From Triplophysa rosa (Eukaryota > Chordata > Actinopteri > Cypriniformes > Nemacheilidae): 64,000 nucleotides of DNA. Location: the NCBI RefSeq assembly GCF_024868665.1, contig NC_079895.1, positions 25,840,185 through 25,904,184 of the forward strand, in the 5' to 3' direction. Shown in pieces: positions 1-12,000 of the stretch. Below the pieces are notes generated by a model. It saw only the letters and a program-made list of their open reading frames with translations, did not search any database and was not told the origin of the DNA. Each line of letters begins with the position of its first letter. Within the stretch, counting starts at the first letter, position 1. A program made the position numbers and the translations under genes.

Positions 1-145
1 GCAGGTGTATTTTGCCTCATTCACATGTTATGATGTTGACTGGGATTTGAGCAGTTTACTGGTATAAGTGCTTCCTGGATAGATAATGCATCCTACCAGT
101 CAGCACAGGAGATAGTTCAGGTTTCATCAATGAAAAAATCACACG

Positions 146-414
146 TGTAACAGAATGGCTGTGGTAATGAAGCGAACGAAGAAGAAGGTAATCCAAAATA
201 TCACTTTAATAATAATCCAAGGTAAACAGAAGAGAATCCACACAACCATGCAACACATCCGACAGCAGACCATGAACTAAAAGAACAGACAGGCTTAAAT
301 ACACATCGGGAGCCTAATCAGGTTAAACAGAATCAGGTGAGAGACTAAATAACTAAAGACGAACACAGGCAATGAACACAGAAGACAAAACCAAAACAAA
401 GGACTACTGTGACA
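146..414 (-). repeat. LTR (3' LTR in element orientation)
   Basis: This 269-base repeat starts TGTAACAG and ends CTGTGACA on the + strand, which are near-perfect inverted termini. Its stretch from about 222 to 414 recurs at about 1738-2121, where a second element interrupts it. Confidence 0.7.
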
Positions 415-1425
415 TAATGCCCCCCTCCTGAACGGCACGTCCTTGCGCCGCCAGGACCAACTGGGGAGGGAGTGTGGGGGTTCAGGAGGTGGGCGTGGAG
501 CAGGAGAGGAGCAGATGATGGGAAGGAGTTCTGAGGGAGGTGTCTGGAGCAGGAGGAGCCAGGGGGCGACCCAGAGCCCGGTCAAGATGACAGTCCACCA
601 GGGGGCCGAGTGACAGAAATGATGCAGATGGAGGAGGAGCCCAGCCGGAGGATTGGAGTCCCGAGGCGGCGGATGGCCGACGGCTGACCAAGGTGGAACC
701 GGAGGGAGCCTGGTGGAGCTGGTTGGATGATGAGCCACGGCAGAGACGAGGGAGGCAGGAGCCAAGGTTTAGCCGATGGGTCGGAGTGCCGAGGTAAAGT
801 CTGGGTCTCAGAGGCTGGAGGCTGAGACATGGGATACTCAACCCCCGAGGTAGCTGGCAGTTGAAGAGCCCGAAGCTCATCTGACCAAACGGCAATGGTG
901 TGCTGAGGGTGAGACGAGGGGTCCTCAAGGCCCAGCGAGCCCACGGACGATGAACAGGCTGGTGAAGGCAGAGGAGGAGGGAGTTGGAGGCTGGGCGGGA
1001 CCTTCTTGCAGGCTGAAGAGGAGGTGCTGGCTGACTGAGAGCTGGACGGGACCAGCGAAGACGAAGGAGAGCTGCACGGGACCAGCGGGGGTGGGAGCAG
1101 ACGGAATTTCTCATTATTAGCTCAGTCGAAAATTGCAGAGTTCAGTTGCAGCTCACCCTCAGCGGTGGGAGTGTGGCGGGGCTTCCCTCTAGGCCCTCTA
1201 TCTCACCCAGAACTCCCACGGCGACGCACGGTGTTGCTGGCTCATGCACCTGGTCAGACATGTCTTGAGGCTCAGGCTCCGGGGAGATGACGGGCTCAGT
1301 CGCAGGCTGGCACTTGTGTCACGGTGGGCTCAGGCTCTCCATCTGCGGTGGCCTCTGGCAGACGCTCCGTGCAGCGGGGTGAAGGCTGACTGGTCTCTTG
1401 GTTGGTAGTGGGTCTGGAGATGTCC

Positions 1426-1683
1426 TCAGCCGGGCAAACTCTCCACAAAAGTGGTGAATTCCTCACGGGGACCGTTCACTGGCAGGCGTGCCTTACAACG
1501 CTCGTTCAGGCCATGGTGATAAAAAAACACAGCGCGAGCGGTCAGGGAGAGCGAGCGGTCAGGGAAGTGTGTAAGACACACCAGATCTAAGAAGTCCCTT
1601 GTGTGGTCCTCCAGTGAACGGTCTCCCTGCTCCAAACACAGGAGCTGGAAGCCATGCCGGGAGGAGGAAACAAAAATCAACAC
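1426..1683 (-). pseudogene. Gag-like fragment of the LTR element
   Basis: An open frame of 85 codons carries the pattern DHTRDFLDLV...HFPDRSL...FFYHHGLNERCKARLP. This resembles the capsid-like gag segment seen in many fish LTR elements (recognised by pattern, not by search). It lacks the zinc knuckle and the rest of Gag, so it is a fragment. Proline-rich frames at 295-1114 on the same strand may be the remainder of the internal region. Confidence 0.5.
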
Positions 1684-1737
1684 GAAAAAGAAAAGAGAAA
1701 AAACGCCGCAAAAATATACTTATAGGTCTGCTGTTCT

Positions 1738-2121
1738 GTAGGTAAACGGAAGAGAATCCACACAACCATGCAACAGCAGACCATGAACGAAACTGGGTGG
1801 GGAACCTTGATCCTGGAGGGCCACTGTCCTGCAGTGTTTATCTCCAACCTAATCAAACACACCTGAACCAGCTCATTAAAGTCTTCAGGATTACTAGAAA
1901 CTTCACGACAGGCTTGTTGAGCCGGTTGGAGCTAAGCTCTACAGGACAGTTGCCCTCCAGGATCAAGGTTCCCCACCCCTGAACTAAAAGAACAGACAGG
2001 CTTAAATACACATTGGGAGCAGAATCAGGTTCAACAGAATCAGGTGAGGGACTAATTAACTAAAGACGGACACAGGCAATGAACACAGAAGACAAAACCA
2101 AAACAAAGTAATACTGTGACA
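1738..2121 (-). repeat. LTR (5' LTR in element orientation), interrupted
   Basis: It matches the 146-414 repeat from GGTAAACGGAAGAGAATCC onward and ends in the same CTGTGACA. It differs in two ways: the low-coordinate edge does not carry the TGTAACAG terminus, so it is eroded or diverged, and a MITE of about 187 bases is inserted at 1794. Confidence 0.65.
1794..1980. mobile_element. MITE nested in the 5' LTR
   Basis: The element opens GGGTGGGGAACCTTGATCC and closes with the inverse, GGATCAAGGTTCCCCACCC. The arms pair over about 60 bases with mismatches. The pentamer TGAAC flanks both sides and may be the target duplication. Comparison with the uninterrupted LTR at 146-414 shows it was inserted after the LTR element. 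Confidence 0.7.
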
Positions 2122-2458
2122 ATGTGGGTGACAGAATCTCATAAAGATGTCTGGAGACTAAAAAAATCGAACATAAATCTTTTCATCTTTAGTCACTCTT
2201 CGCCTAAAATTTGCAGAACTGTTCCGTTTTCATTTATCCAGCAGCTTCTTCATCGTCACAACATCTAGTCATATTCGCATCTTTTCTGCGATGTCATTGG
2301 CTGCTTTATACACTATTCAGTCATCCATAAAAAAATCAAAATGTACTTAGACACGTGTGTTTATGTGCTGTGTTTTGTATTGTCTAGTGAGTGTGATTCC
2401 TGTCATTCCACACAACACAACAGATGATCATGCAGTTTAACCTGCTGCCAGACAACAA

Positions 2459-2460
<2 letters not shown>

Positions 2461-2503
<43 letters not shown>

Positions 2504-2515
2504 TCTGTCTCTCTC

Positions 2516-2601
<86 letters not shown>
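2461..2601. repeat. (CT)n/(GA)n microsatellite
   Basis: About 140 bases of CT dinucleotide interrupted by single GTCT units. It ends about 360 bases before the short-kalirin start codon. Homopurine-homopyrimidine tracts can affect chromatin, but a regulatory role here is only a guess. Confidence 0.95.
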
Positions 2602-2604
<3 letters not shown>

Positions 2605-2869
2605 CCACCTGCTCGCATGAACTTCCAGCATGAGTGAATCTTTTCCTTTCGTGAGGCTCAGACGTTCGCCTCACGTTATCTGCATGGGAAAGAGGATTCC
2701 CTTTATCATCTGCTTTCTATTCCAAATCTTTCCGAGAAAATAGAAAGCGAGGGAGCGTGCGGTCCCATGAGCACACTACAGATGGACACATTGTCATGGG
2801 TTCACATTATCACGTCCAGCGTACTGACTGCAGCCATTGTAAAGGACGGCGAGTGAAACGAGAGAGGCA

Positions 2870-2964
2870 GAGCTTTGTAGCTCCGCCCCTCACAGCGACT
2901 GTAAAGTAGAGCTGTATGATTGTAATGAGTCAGTCGTCTGTGATCGCTGGCTCTGTGAGCAGAC
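2870..2964 (+). promoter_or_regulatory. kalrn: Putative promoter and 5' leader of the Duet-type kalirin transcript
   Basis: Directly before the start exon lie a GC-box-like CTCCGCCCCTC (2881-2891) and a perfect AP-1 type site TGAGTCA (2926-2932). No TATA box is clear. The transcription start cannot be placed from sequence. If it lies before 2916, the leader contains the upstream ORF described separately. Confidence 0.4.
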
Positions 2965-2978
2965 ATGGGGAGTGGTAA
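2916..2978 (+). other. Overlapping upstream ORF
   Basis: ATG at 2916 opens a frame of 20 codons that is out of frame with the kalirin start at 2965 and stops at TAA 2976-2978, so it overlaps the true start. If transcribed, it would be expected to reduce initiation at 2965. Its presence in the mRNA is unproven. Confidence 0.4.
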
Positions 2979-3040
2979 AGGTGTGCAATCCTGCTGTGGC
3001 TGGATTCTTGCTAAATGCTGCTGCTGTTGTCATGTGCCAG
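2965..3040 (+). CDS. kalrn: kalrn exon 1: Duet-specific Cys-rich N-terminus
   Basis: The exon encodes 25 residues beginning [13 protein letters not shown] and ending in a run KCCCCC, then a split codon (phase 1) and the donor CAG|GTGAGT. The core [10 protein letters not shown] closely resembles GWLFAKCCCC of the human Duet/Trad start exon as I recall it. The ATG has a G at -3 and +4, a good context. Gly2 fits the loose N-myristoylation pattern and the Cys run suggests palmitoylation; both are inferences. There is no classical signal peptide. Confidence 0.8.
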
Positions 3041-6000
3041 GTGAGTCTCATAGACTCTCTTCTACATCTGATGCTGTTTGAAGCGACATCAGCCACAGTT
3101 TGTGGCTTCGTGGAAATGCTATATCTGATTTGCACATTGCTTGTTGCTAGTTTCGGTGACTAATAACATTTTGAAGTTTTGATCAGATGTCAGATGAAAT
3201 GTTTGGACACACTTGACTGAATATGCAGTACGCTTATCTTGCAGAACCCTTTCTTATCTGTAGTCTAATGCGGAGATGCTTTGAATAATGATTCAATAAT
3301 TGTGTAATGATACAAATTTTTAAATGTCTTTGCACTTTTTACACAATCACCCAGCACATGGGTGCATTCCCAAAACGTGTAGAGCTGAATGCGAGTTTTC
3401 AATATTGCACAATTTTGGTCATAACTTAATTTGAATACTTTTATTTTATATGCTGTTTTGATTTAGATTTCAGTTATGCTAAATGAGGAGGTGTGTCTAG
3501 ACTGGTTGTGTATAATGGTTTGTCTGGATATAGTTCAGCATGAACATGAAGTTGAAAGTTTTGAAAGTTGATGGGTAGCATACATAAATTGGCCTTTTAA
3601 TATTCATATTTTTCTGCATATCTCATGTTAATCTTGAGCACTTACAGAATAGTATCGCACCATTCAATACCTGTAGAGTCTTTAGTTTGATCACATTTAT
3701 AAAAGACAGATACAGCTGTGCGATTATTTCCGAAAACATATGACACGTGCTGGGGGCGGAACTAAAGCATGTGCGTACCCATTGCCAACAAAACACAGAC
3801 ATATGACTCAGTTTCACTTACCGCGTGCGGTCCATGCGCTGGGACCGCGCCATCTATCAGTTTCAAACGATCTCCAAATCCAGCGTCATATCCACTGTTT
3901 ATTTAACATCCATCACTGAAATGCCGTGAACAAACAAACACACAACTTCTCTCACTATGGCAAGAGTAACGAGCTGCAGCTGCAGGACCACAGCGCAGCC
4001 AATCTTGATGCAGCGCAGCCAATCTTGATGCTAAGTGGGTCTTCCTATCGCTCTTAGTTTGACGCGTGGGTAGGCTATTTCTTTCGCCTTGCCGAGGGCG
4101 TGCTTTTCTCTGAGAATTGCCCAATAAGGGACTTAGAAAAGTTGTAACGAAACTGAAACCTATACGAACACTGGGGGAGTTTATCCAGCACAGAAATGCT
4201 ACTTCATACGTCCAACTCGTTTTTTGACAAGTTGACCATGTCAAGCATGAGAACACAGCACGTTTAACAGTGTAAATAAGTCAGAATGCATGAAACACCG
4301 TTGCATCCCCCCTTTAAAGGTGTGGAATGTGTGGATTTTGGCGTTTTCAAGTTTTTCATTTTTTAGGCTCATTTTAGCCTCATTTAAAAAAATCTTGTGA
4401 TGTGCCAAATCTAACACCAATACTGTATATCCTTATATATAAACTGCACGTTTAATTAATAGAAAATGCTTTTTACAATAGTTTTAAACAGTGTTTAAAC
4501 ATCATGCATAATTTATTTTCTTTCACATGTCTTGTTTTAATCCTTATATGCAATGTGGAGACAGTGTGTTGTTTGCTTTCTCTTGTGTCATGGGTAGATT
4601 GGGGTTTGTTTGCCCGTGTGTGTGTTGATGATGATGGGGTAAAGTACCTCGCAGCTCCTGTCTAATGTAGACTAAAGTGCTTTCTCTCACTGATTAACTC
4701 CGAAAGCCTCCCTGCAGAAACAGAGCTCAAAAACACGAGCTCTTTCATCATATTATCCCATAGGTTACAGTCACAAAGGCATGTTTACTGAATGAATGTA
4801 TGATTTCAGGTGCTTTAGTGACGTTATTCTGGAGTTTGGGTTCCTAAAATGTAGTGTAAAGCTGTAAACAGGAGATAGGATATTTGCACACTCACTTTTT
4901 TGTTAGTGTTGAGCTTAGTGTAGTGTACCTGAGGTCAGGTGCGCGGCAACATCGCCAGGCCACCAAATGCATGTGGACACTGCTGTGTGTACACAATGAG
5001 GGCTGAAGCCCACCCATAGAACTTCTCCTGGGCCTTCTGAAGTCAAGCGATTGCTCATACACTTAAGTATTTGAAAGTTCAGTGAAACGCAGTCGAGTCT
5101 TTTGTGTGCAGCATCAGCAGCCAGGTGGAAAGCATGACCTACACTGCTGAGATGATGCGTGTGAGAAAAGATAGCTGGAATGTCTTCGTTGCTTGATTTA
5201 TGGTTCGTGTGCTTTCATGAAAAGAGTGAAAAGGGCTCCAAGCATTCATCGTTTAAGTTTCAGGGATCTTAAAGCAAGAATTGTGTATGTTCAGCCCAGG
5301 TATATTTACCATCTCGCAGTTTGCTTTTAGCATGCATTAAGAACTGAAAACGGTCTGTGTTTCTCTTTATTTTCATGTTTGTGCAAGTTACTTTACAAAA
5401 GAAGTACTGTACATCAAAAGGCCCTGAATTCCTACTGTAGCTCTGGTCCTGATGAAACGGGTCATGTGAAATGCACAGCACAAAGAACAACTCTCAGTTC
5501 AATTTAATTTGATTTATATAGCGCTTTTCACAATTTTGCAATTGTATGGATTGGCAACCAGAAGCTGTCGATTGTTTAATTACAGTATTACAAAAAACAT
5601 CGTATTTAAAGAATATATCAGTAATGATCATTAATATCAAGATTACTTTCGCCGGGTTATTTACAATAATGTGCAAAGTATCAATCCGATATTAGACATC
5701 ATGGTTAATAATATCACGGTAACTGCCGCATTTGCAATATTATAATGTTTAAAGTATCAACACAATAGTAGTAAACATGGTCAACAATATACGATTATTG
5801 TCAGTACTGGAAACTTAAATGCACAATATACCAGAATATTTTGCAATACCATAACATGGAAACAGAGTGTATATGTTAAATTAAATGAAATACATAATTC
5901 AAGTAAGCTGTAAGAAGTTTATGAATTATGAAATCCAAGAAGCCGTGTCAGCAGTCACTGGGTTCTATATGTGGAGACAAAAATGTGAGGACCAGTTCTC

Positions 6001-9000
6001 ATCTGTCATATTAACGAAACTCTTCTTCAGCTGCAGAAAGGATGAATACGGCTTGTAAGATTCTACAGAAACAAGCAGCCAGGCAGTTAAGTGGAAAGCT
6101 AGATTGTGGGGAAAAGAAAGAAGTAACTCTGATATAAATCGACTGGTACCATCATTTAAGATTTAGGTCAGACCGCCCATCCCTGCTTAACTTTAATTGT
6201 TTCTGAGGTTCTTTGGGTTTTGTCACTATCAATGCTGCCATCAGAACATACCTAACATTCTATTACAGCAGGTATTAAAACCATCACCCTTGTTGCATAA
6301 TTACGAAAAAGAATCTGTTCATATGTAGCTGGATATCTCTGCCCAGGTCTGATGTTAAACCAAATTAGTCCAAATTTCATCCGAAGAGCTTTACTGGCTC
6401 TTTGAAGGTGGGATAATGTGAGAACATGTGAATGACTCCCTTATTTCAGAAGTTTATACTGCTGTAATGTACAGTCAGCAGAAATGTGATTTGTGGTAGA
6501 GAGAGAAACTCCTCACCTATGAATGGAATGCTGCTGGTCCGGACCGAGCGCATGTGTTTCCGAACTGGTCCCACTCACATAAACCAACGTGTGTAAAGTG
6601 TTTGGATGAAAGCCACGTCCTCTGAAGCGTGCTGGGTTTTGTTGACAGCAGTGGAATGTTAAAGCACAGACTCAATAGCAGATAAGAGAGGACACATCTG
6701 CCTGTTTGTTTCATTGAAGACCGAACTGTTAAACTCGTACCTGGTTTTCAGGAAGTTGTGTAAGATGACACATTGTTTGGCAGCCACTGTAAGGTCAACT
6801 GAAGTTTTATGAATGGATAGCAGTTCTGATATATTTAAGCAATACACAATTCAATTCGATTTGATTTATATAGCGCTTTTCATTGTTCCAAAGCAGCGTT
6901 ACAGGAGAAAATAAGAGAAACTGAAAAACACAGAAAAGGTCAAACACAGCGCAGTGCATGGTGTTTATAGACCAAGCGAGATCATTCTAGTAAATAAATC
7001 TAATAAAAGCAGTCTCCCGGTGAGCAAGCCAACACGGCCCTGTGGCGGGGAACCCAAACTCCAATGAGAAAGAAATGGAGAATAAAAAACCAGTCTCAGC
7101 CGGGAGGGCCGGGTCTCCTCTGACGTGTCACTGCTGCACTCACTGACTTGGATCAAAAGTTACTGAGTAAATGTTTATGAAGAATAGAGAGAGCTTATTA
7201 GTTGTGCTTTAGGAAATTTCATTTGTTGAAACTGTTTAGGTCTAATTTGGTCTTATTTTGGGATCGATGTCAGACAACAGAGGAACGTTATAAGCGGGGA
7301 AAATAGTCATGGCATAATGTAGCTGAGTGCAGCTATAACTTCAAACTGCTGTCATGTGATGTAAGTTTAGCATTAAATACTAAGTATAGTAAATTTAGCA
7401 TTAATGTGACAAATAGTCCGTCTTTGCTCTTGGTTGGGGATGGAATTGCCTGAGCTGGAGCTGGGATGGTCAGTCAGTCTCGCTGGAGGATGGCACGGGA
7501 TGTTCAGATGGAGGGATGGGCATAGGACGTTCATCTGGGCCTGGCGGAATCTCTCCAGGAAGGCAGAAAGAGAATAATTCATTCATTCATTTATTTTGCA
7601 TATTATGCATTACGTAAATGCTTGGCTGAAAAGACGTGTCTTTAATCAATACACAGACCGTGGTGTACAGAATAGCCTCAAAGATATGAAAAGCTAAAGT
7701 AAAAAGTGGGTCAAAAATGTAAATGAAACCTATTTCAATAATGACTTGTCTTCTGTTGTTTTACTAGAAGCTAAAGTCTCTGAAACTTCAGTCAACTTTT
7801 TACTGAATATTTGCAGTGATAATTGCAGTGATATTAGTAGCAGGTAAAGCAGGTTTACCGACCGGTCAGCATTTACGAGCGATACTATCTCTGTTATAGT
7901 GGTTGTTACATTATAGAATGTTTACATGGGAATGATGTTACATGTTATTCTGTAGCGTTATTGCTGTTTTTAATTAGTTGTTTGTTAATTCTGTTTCACA
8001 TTTATATTTTTCCACGACACTTTGTCTGTTATGAGAAGTGTGATGAATTGTGCAGCATGAGGTGGGAGTGTCAGTCTTTCACAACACTGCTGGAAACTGA
8101 CTCATGTAGATTGTGTTGAATGTGTTGTCTTGAGCACCATTTTTAGCAGATTTAGTAGTTCATGAAAAAATACAGTATAGCATTGAATAAGGACAAAACC
8201 GATATATTGTGGTTGTCAGTTGTGAGTGAAACATGTTTGTTGTTGATGTGATGATGTACACCTGTGGTTACTCAGCTGGACACCTGTGTGAACTAGAGGA
8301 ACACTGACTTCATGCATACAGTCACCTTGAAACCATAACCTTGCATTGATGTCTTTGCAAAAATGTCGGAAATTAAAATGAAAGGGAAGTTATTGCTAAA
8401 GAAAGCTGTGTCATTTTGTTGATGTAATGCAGTGATATTCACACATTTTAAAGTGCGGCCCAAACCACACTTTCCATTAAAACAACAGTAAAAGCATTAC
8501 TTTACATTACCATGCCACTTGGGAAGCTTAATGTACAAGTTTTTGATCTTTGGGAAATAAACATTTATTAAGTGTTATCTCAGGACTTGTTTCCTAGGTT
8601 TCCATAACACTGATAACAGGTTAAAGGCAAGGTCACACAGTAGCACAGCTTTCTGTTGTGCCAGAAAATGTTATCATTGTGATGTCACGTATAAAAAAAA
8701 GCGGGTGAACTTCACTTAATCTCCCGCCTTATTGTATTGTTTAGTGGTGTTTGCTATAGTAAAGCTCAACAATAAGGTTTATTTGTTTTTCCTGACATCT
8801 CGGTCGGGCCAAATTCTTAGACTTGTAACAAAACCTCCCATGTCAACCTGCTAGCTAAGGTTATTTTAGTTTACTAAAATGAACACTTTGAAAACGTTTA
8901 TGCTTATTGAAATTAAATGAAATATTGGCCTTAAAATGATTGAAAAATTTTGAAATGTTGCCTCGGAAATAAACAGAGATAAGTTTAAAGCACTTCATTT

Positions 9001-12000
9001 ATAATAATAATAAACGAACACTACATTAAAACTAAAATAAAAATAAATGAATCGTATATAGCAACATGCAAAATAAACAAAAAAATAATAAAATGACAAA
9101 AGAATATTACAATATGGCTGCAAGCAGCGATTACGGGGCCAGTTTATAATTGTAATATTGTGGCACATTGGCAGTGTTTGTAGTAATATTCAGCACATCA
9201 CCGAAGCCGTGTTTGTAAGCCATCTTTTTAAACTTGCCTGATAGATCAAGTGAACTTAGTTCTGCTGTTACTGTAAACCCCACTTATGATATATTGTACA
9301 ATGATGGAGGGACCTGATATATCTACTGTGAAGGTAGTATAGACAAACTCATTGTCTGCATACAATAATAGCACTGCAATATGCCTTATCAACCACATTG
9401 AAATGTCCTGGCACCACCCACAACACCCTATAGCATCATGAGATACAGTAAACAGAAGTTTGATATGTCAGTTGTACTTTTGCATAGTAGACATGTTTAA
9501 GTCTAGTTCGTGTTTGTAGTAAATGTAGTCATACGATCAAGACACTGCGTTCTGTGGAAATGTGATTTGGCCACTCAAAACGAACAAAGAACTCTCTCTG
9601 TCTCTTTGGAGAAGTGTGTGTGTGTAAATGGCAGTGCCTAATAACTGGCCTCATCAGACCCTCTCTTCACTCCACACATAATCACACACTCACAAGACTG
9701 CTCGCTGTCGTCAGCCAGTGCCTGTGTTACGCAGGTTTGCTCTTCAGAAAGCACTGCAACCCTCATCAGAGACGTGCCCAGTCACATACAGCGCCTGTGA
9801 GCACAGCAGCGTGATTACGTTTGATACTGCGTTGTAAGAGGGGATATCTCAGGTATTTCTCATGAACTGCTCACACAGGGTCCTTCGAGCTGTACTTAAG
9901 ACAGGCACAGAACAGAGGTTGTGTTTAAAGGCCTGCATTCATACTGTCAAAGAGCCGCTTTGACACTCGCTTACACTGAGCTGAGCTGCTGTCTGTCTAG
10001 TGTACTGTACTTACCCTCCTGTTTCTGTCACAAGTGCTGTGAACAACTATTGCAAGGTCACTTTCTCTAATAAGTCATCCATTAAAACCTAGAGTCCCTC
10101 CTCAACACACACACAAAGATGTCATCAGCACGCTGCACATTTTGAAAGTTGTCTTTTAAAGTAGACATAATAGTCATAAAAACTTTATTTGATATAGCGC
10201 CTTTAAGAGTAGCATCTCGAAGCGCTTTACATAAATAATGCAAAATAGAATATAGGTAACAGAATATAACATAATTCAAACTATAAAAACAAAAATAACA
10301 ACAAGATAGAAACAAACAGAAATAAAAACAAGAAATTATACTAATCGCATAATATACATATAATAATACAAAACAAATATAAATGAAGACAACATACTTT
10401 TGTCACATAAAAGCAACCCTAAAAAAGTACGTTTTAAAAGAAGTTTTACAAATATTTAGACATTCTGCGTTTCTAATCTCAGAGGGCAGGGAATTCCATA
10501 ATTTTGGGGCCAGTGAGGAAAAAGCCCTGTCGCCCATAAAACTTAATCGAGTTGCCGGAACAGTTAAAAGACCAGCTGCGGTAGAACAGAGGTTTCGTAC
10601 TGGGGTGTAGGGTACTAAGAGCTCTGACAGATATTGAGGAACTAAATCATTTAAGGCCTTATAAATCAGCAGGAGAATTTTGAAATAACTTTGAAACTTG
10701 ACAGGAAGCCAGTGCAAGCTTTGGTTCTAGTCAAGATACGAGCAGCAGAATTCTGTACCAACTGTAGTTTACTGAGGGTGGCTTTTGAGACTCCAGCCAA
10801 CAATGCATTGTAATAGTCAATTTGGGAAAAAACAACAGTGTTGATTAACTTTTCAGCGACAGAAAATGTCAACATGGGGCGTAATCTGGCAATATTTCTG
10901 AGATGAAAAAAAGATACTTTAACTGTGTTACGAACATGAAGATCACATGTTAAGTTAGCCTCAAAAATCACCCCCAAATGTTTTAATCTAGTTTGAAACT
11001 GTATAACTGAGCCATGCACATTGAGGGCTAAAGGCTAAGCTTTACATAACTGGTCAGGTGAACCAATGAGCATCACTCCAGTCTTATCACTATTAAGAAA
11101 GAGAAAATGATAAGACATTCATTTTTTAATCTCAGAGATACAGTGTGAAAGAAAAGAAACAGCCGCTTTTACATCAGATTTTGAATGTATGTATATCTGG
11201 GTGTCATCTGCATAAAAATAAAGACCAAGAGACCTCAGAAGTTGGCCAACAGGGAAAATGTTCATACTAAAAAGTAAAGGGCCCAAAATTGAACCCTGGG
11301 GAACACCAGAGTGCATGACACCAACCTCAGATCTGCAACTACCCAACACAACAAATTGCTTGCGGTCTGAAAGATAAAACTTAAACCAGTTTAGAGCAGA
11401 GTCAGAGACACCAAAGACAGTCTCTAAATGGGTGAGCAAAATACAATGATCAACAGTGTCGAAAGCGACACTGAGATCAAGAAGAATCAAAATCGATAGA
11501 CAACCAGAATCAGAAGCAGGTTAACAAATCATTAGTGACCTTAACCAAAGCTGTTTCAGTACTGTGCATTTTACCGAAGCCAGATTGAAGGGGCTCAAAA
11601 AGTTCATTAACAGTCAGATGAGACAGCAACTGAGAAGCAACAATTTGTTCTAAAATGTTAGCAAGAAAGGGTAGATTGGAGATGGTGAAAATTAGGCAGA
11701 CCTAGCTAACACAATTTCAGCCTTATATTGAAGCAAGCTGTCTTTCCAGGCCTGGTGATGCACAGTTAATCCTGTCATACGCCATGTACATCCTTTTTGT
11801 GACACAAAGCCTTCATAGCACGCAGCTCATCATTTAACCAAGGTACAGTGCGTACAAAAGAAACAGAACGTGATTTCAAAGGAGCAAAAGTGTCCAGGCC
11901 AGATAAGAGAATGGAATTCAGCTTAGATACTTTGTCATCCAATGCATCAGATGGTAAAACACAACTTGAGGTAGAGTCAATAAAATCATAGAAATCAATG

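Larger units (their letters stand above)
146..2121 (-). mobile_element. Non-autonomous LTR retrotransposon remnant
   Basis: Two related direct repeats, 146-414 and about 1738-2121, bracket roughly 1.3 kb of GC-richer sequence. On the minus strand the LTRs begin TGTCACAG and the low-coordinate copy ends in CTGTTACA, the TG...CA form of an LTR. The internal part holds only a short gag-like reading frame (1426-1683, minus) and a long proline/serine-rich open stretch (295-1114, minus). No protease, reverse transcriptase or integrase motif is visible. The element is therefore a short dependent or deleted copy. It lies upstream of the short kalirin start exon, probably in an intron of full-length kalirin. 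The family was not identified. Confidence 0.7.

Noticed and set aside
295..1114. Two long minus-strand open frames (156 and 210 codons)
   Set aside because: They overlap each other in different frames, are rich in Pro, Ser and Leu without a domain, and lie within the LTR element's internal GC-rich region.
2384..2674. Open frames of alternating Arg/Glu or Ser/Leu
   Set aside because: They are translations of the CT/GA microsatellite on both strands, not proteins.
3903..4256. 117-codon minus-strand open frame
   Set aside because: It lies across a dispersed repeat, has no recognisable domain and includes the tandem duplication.
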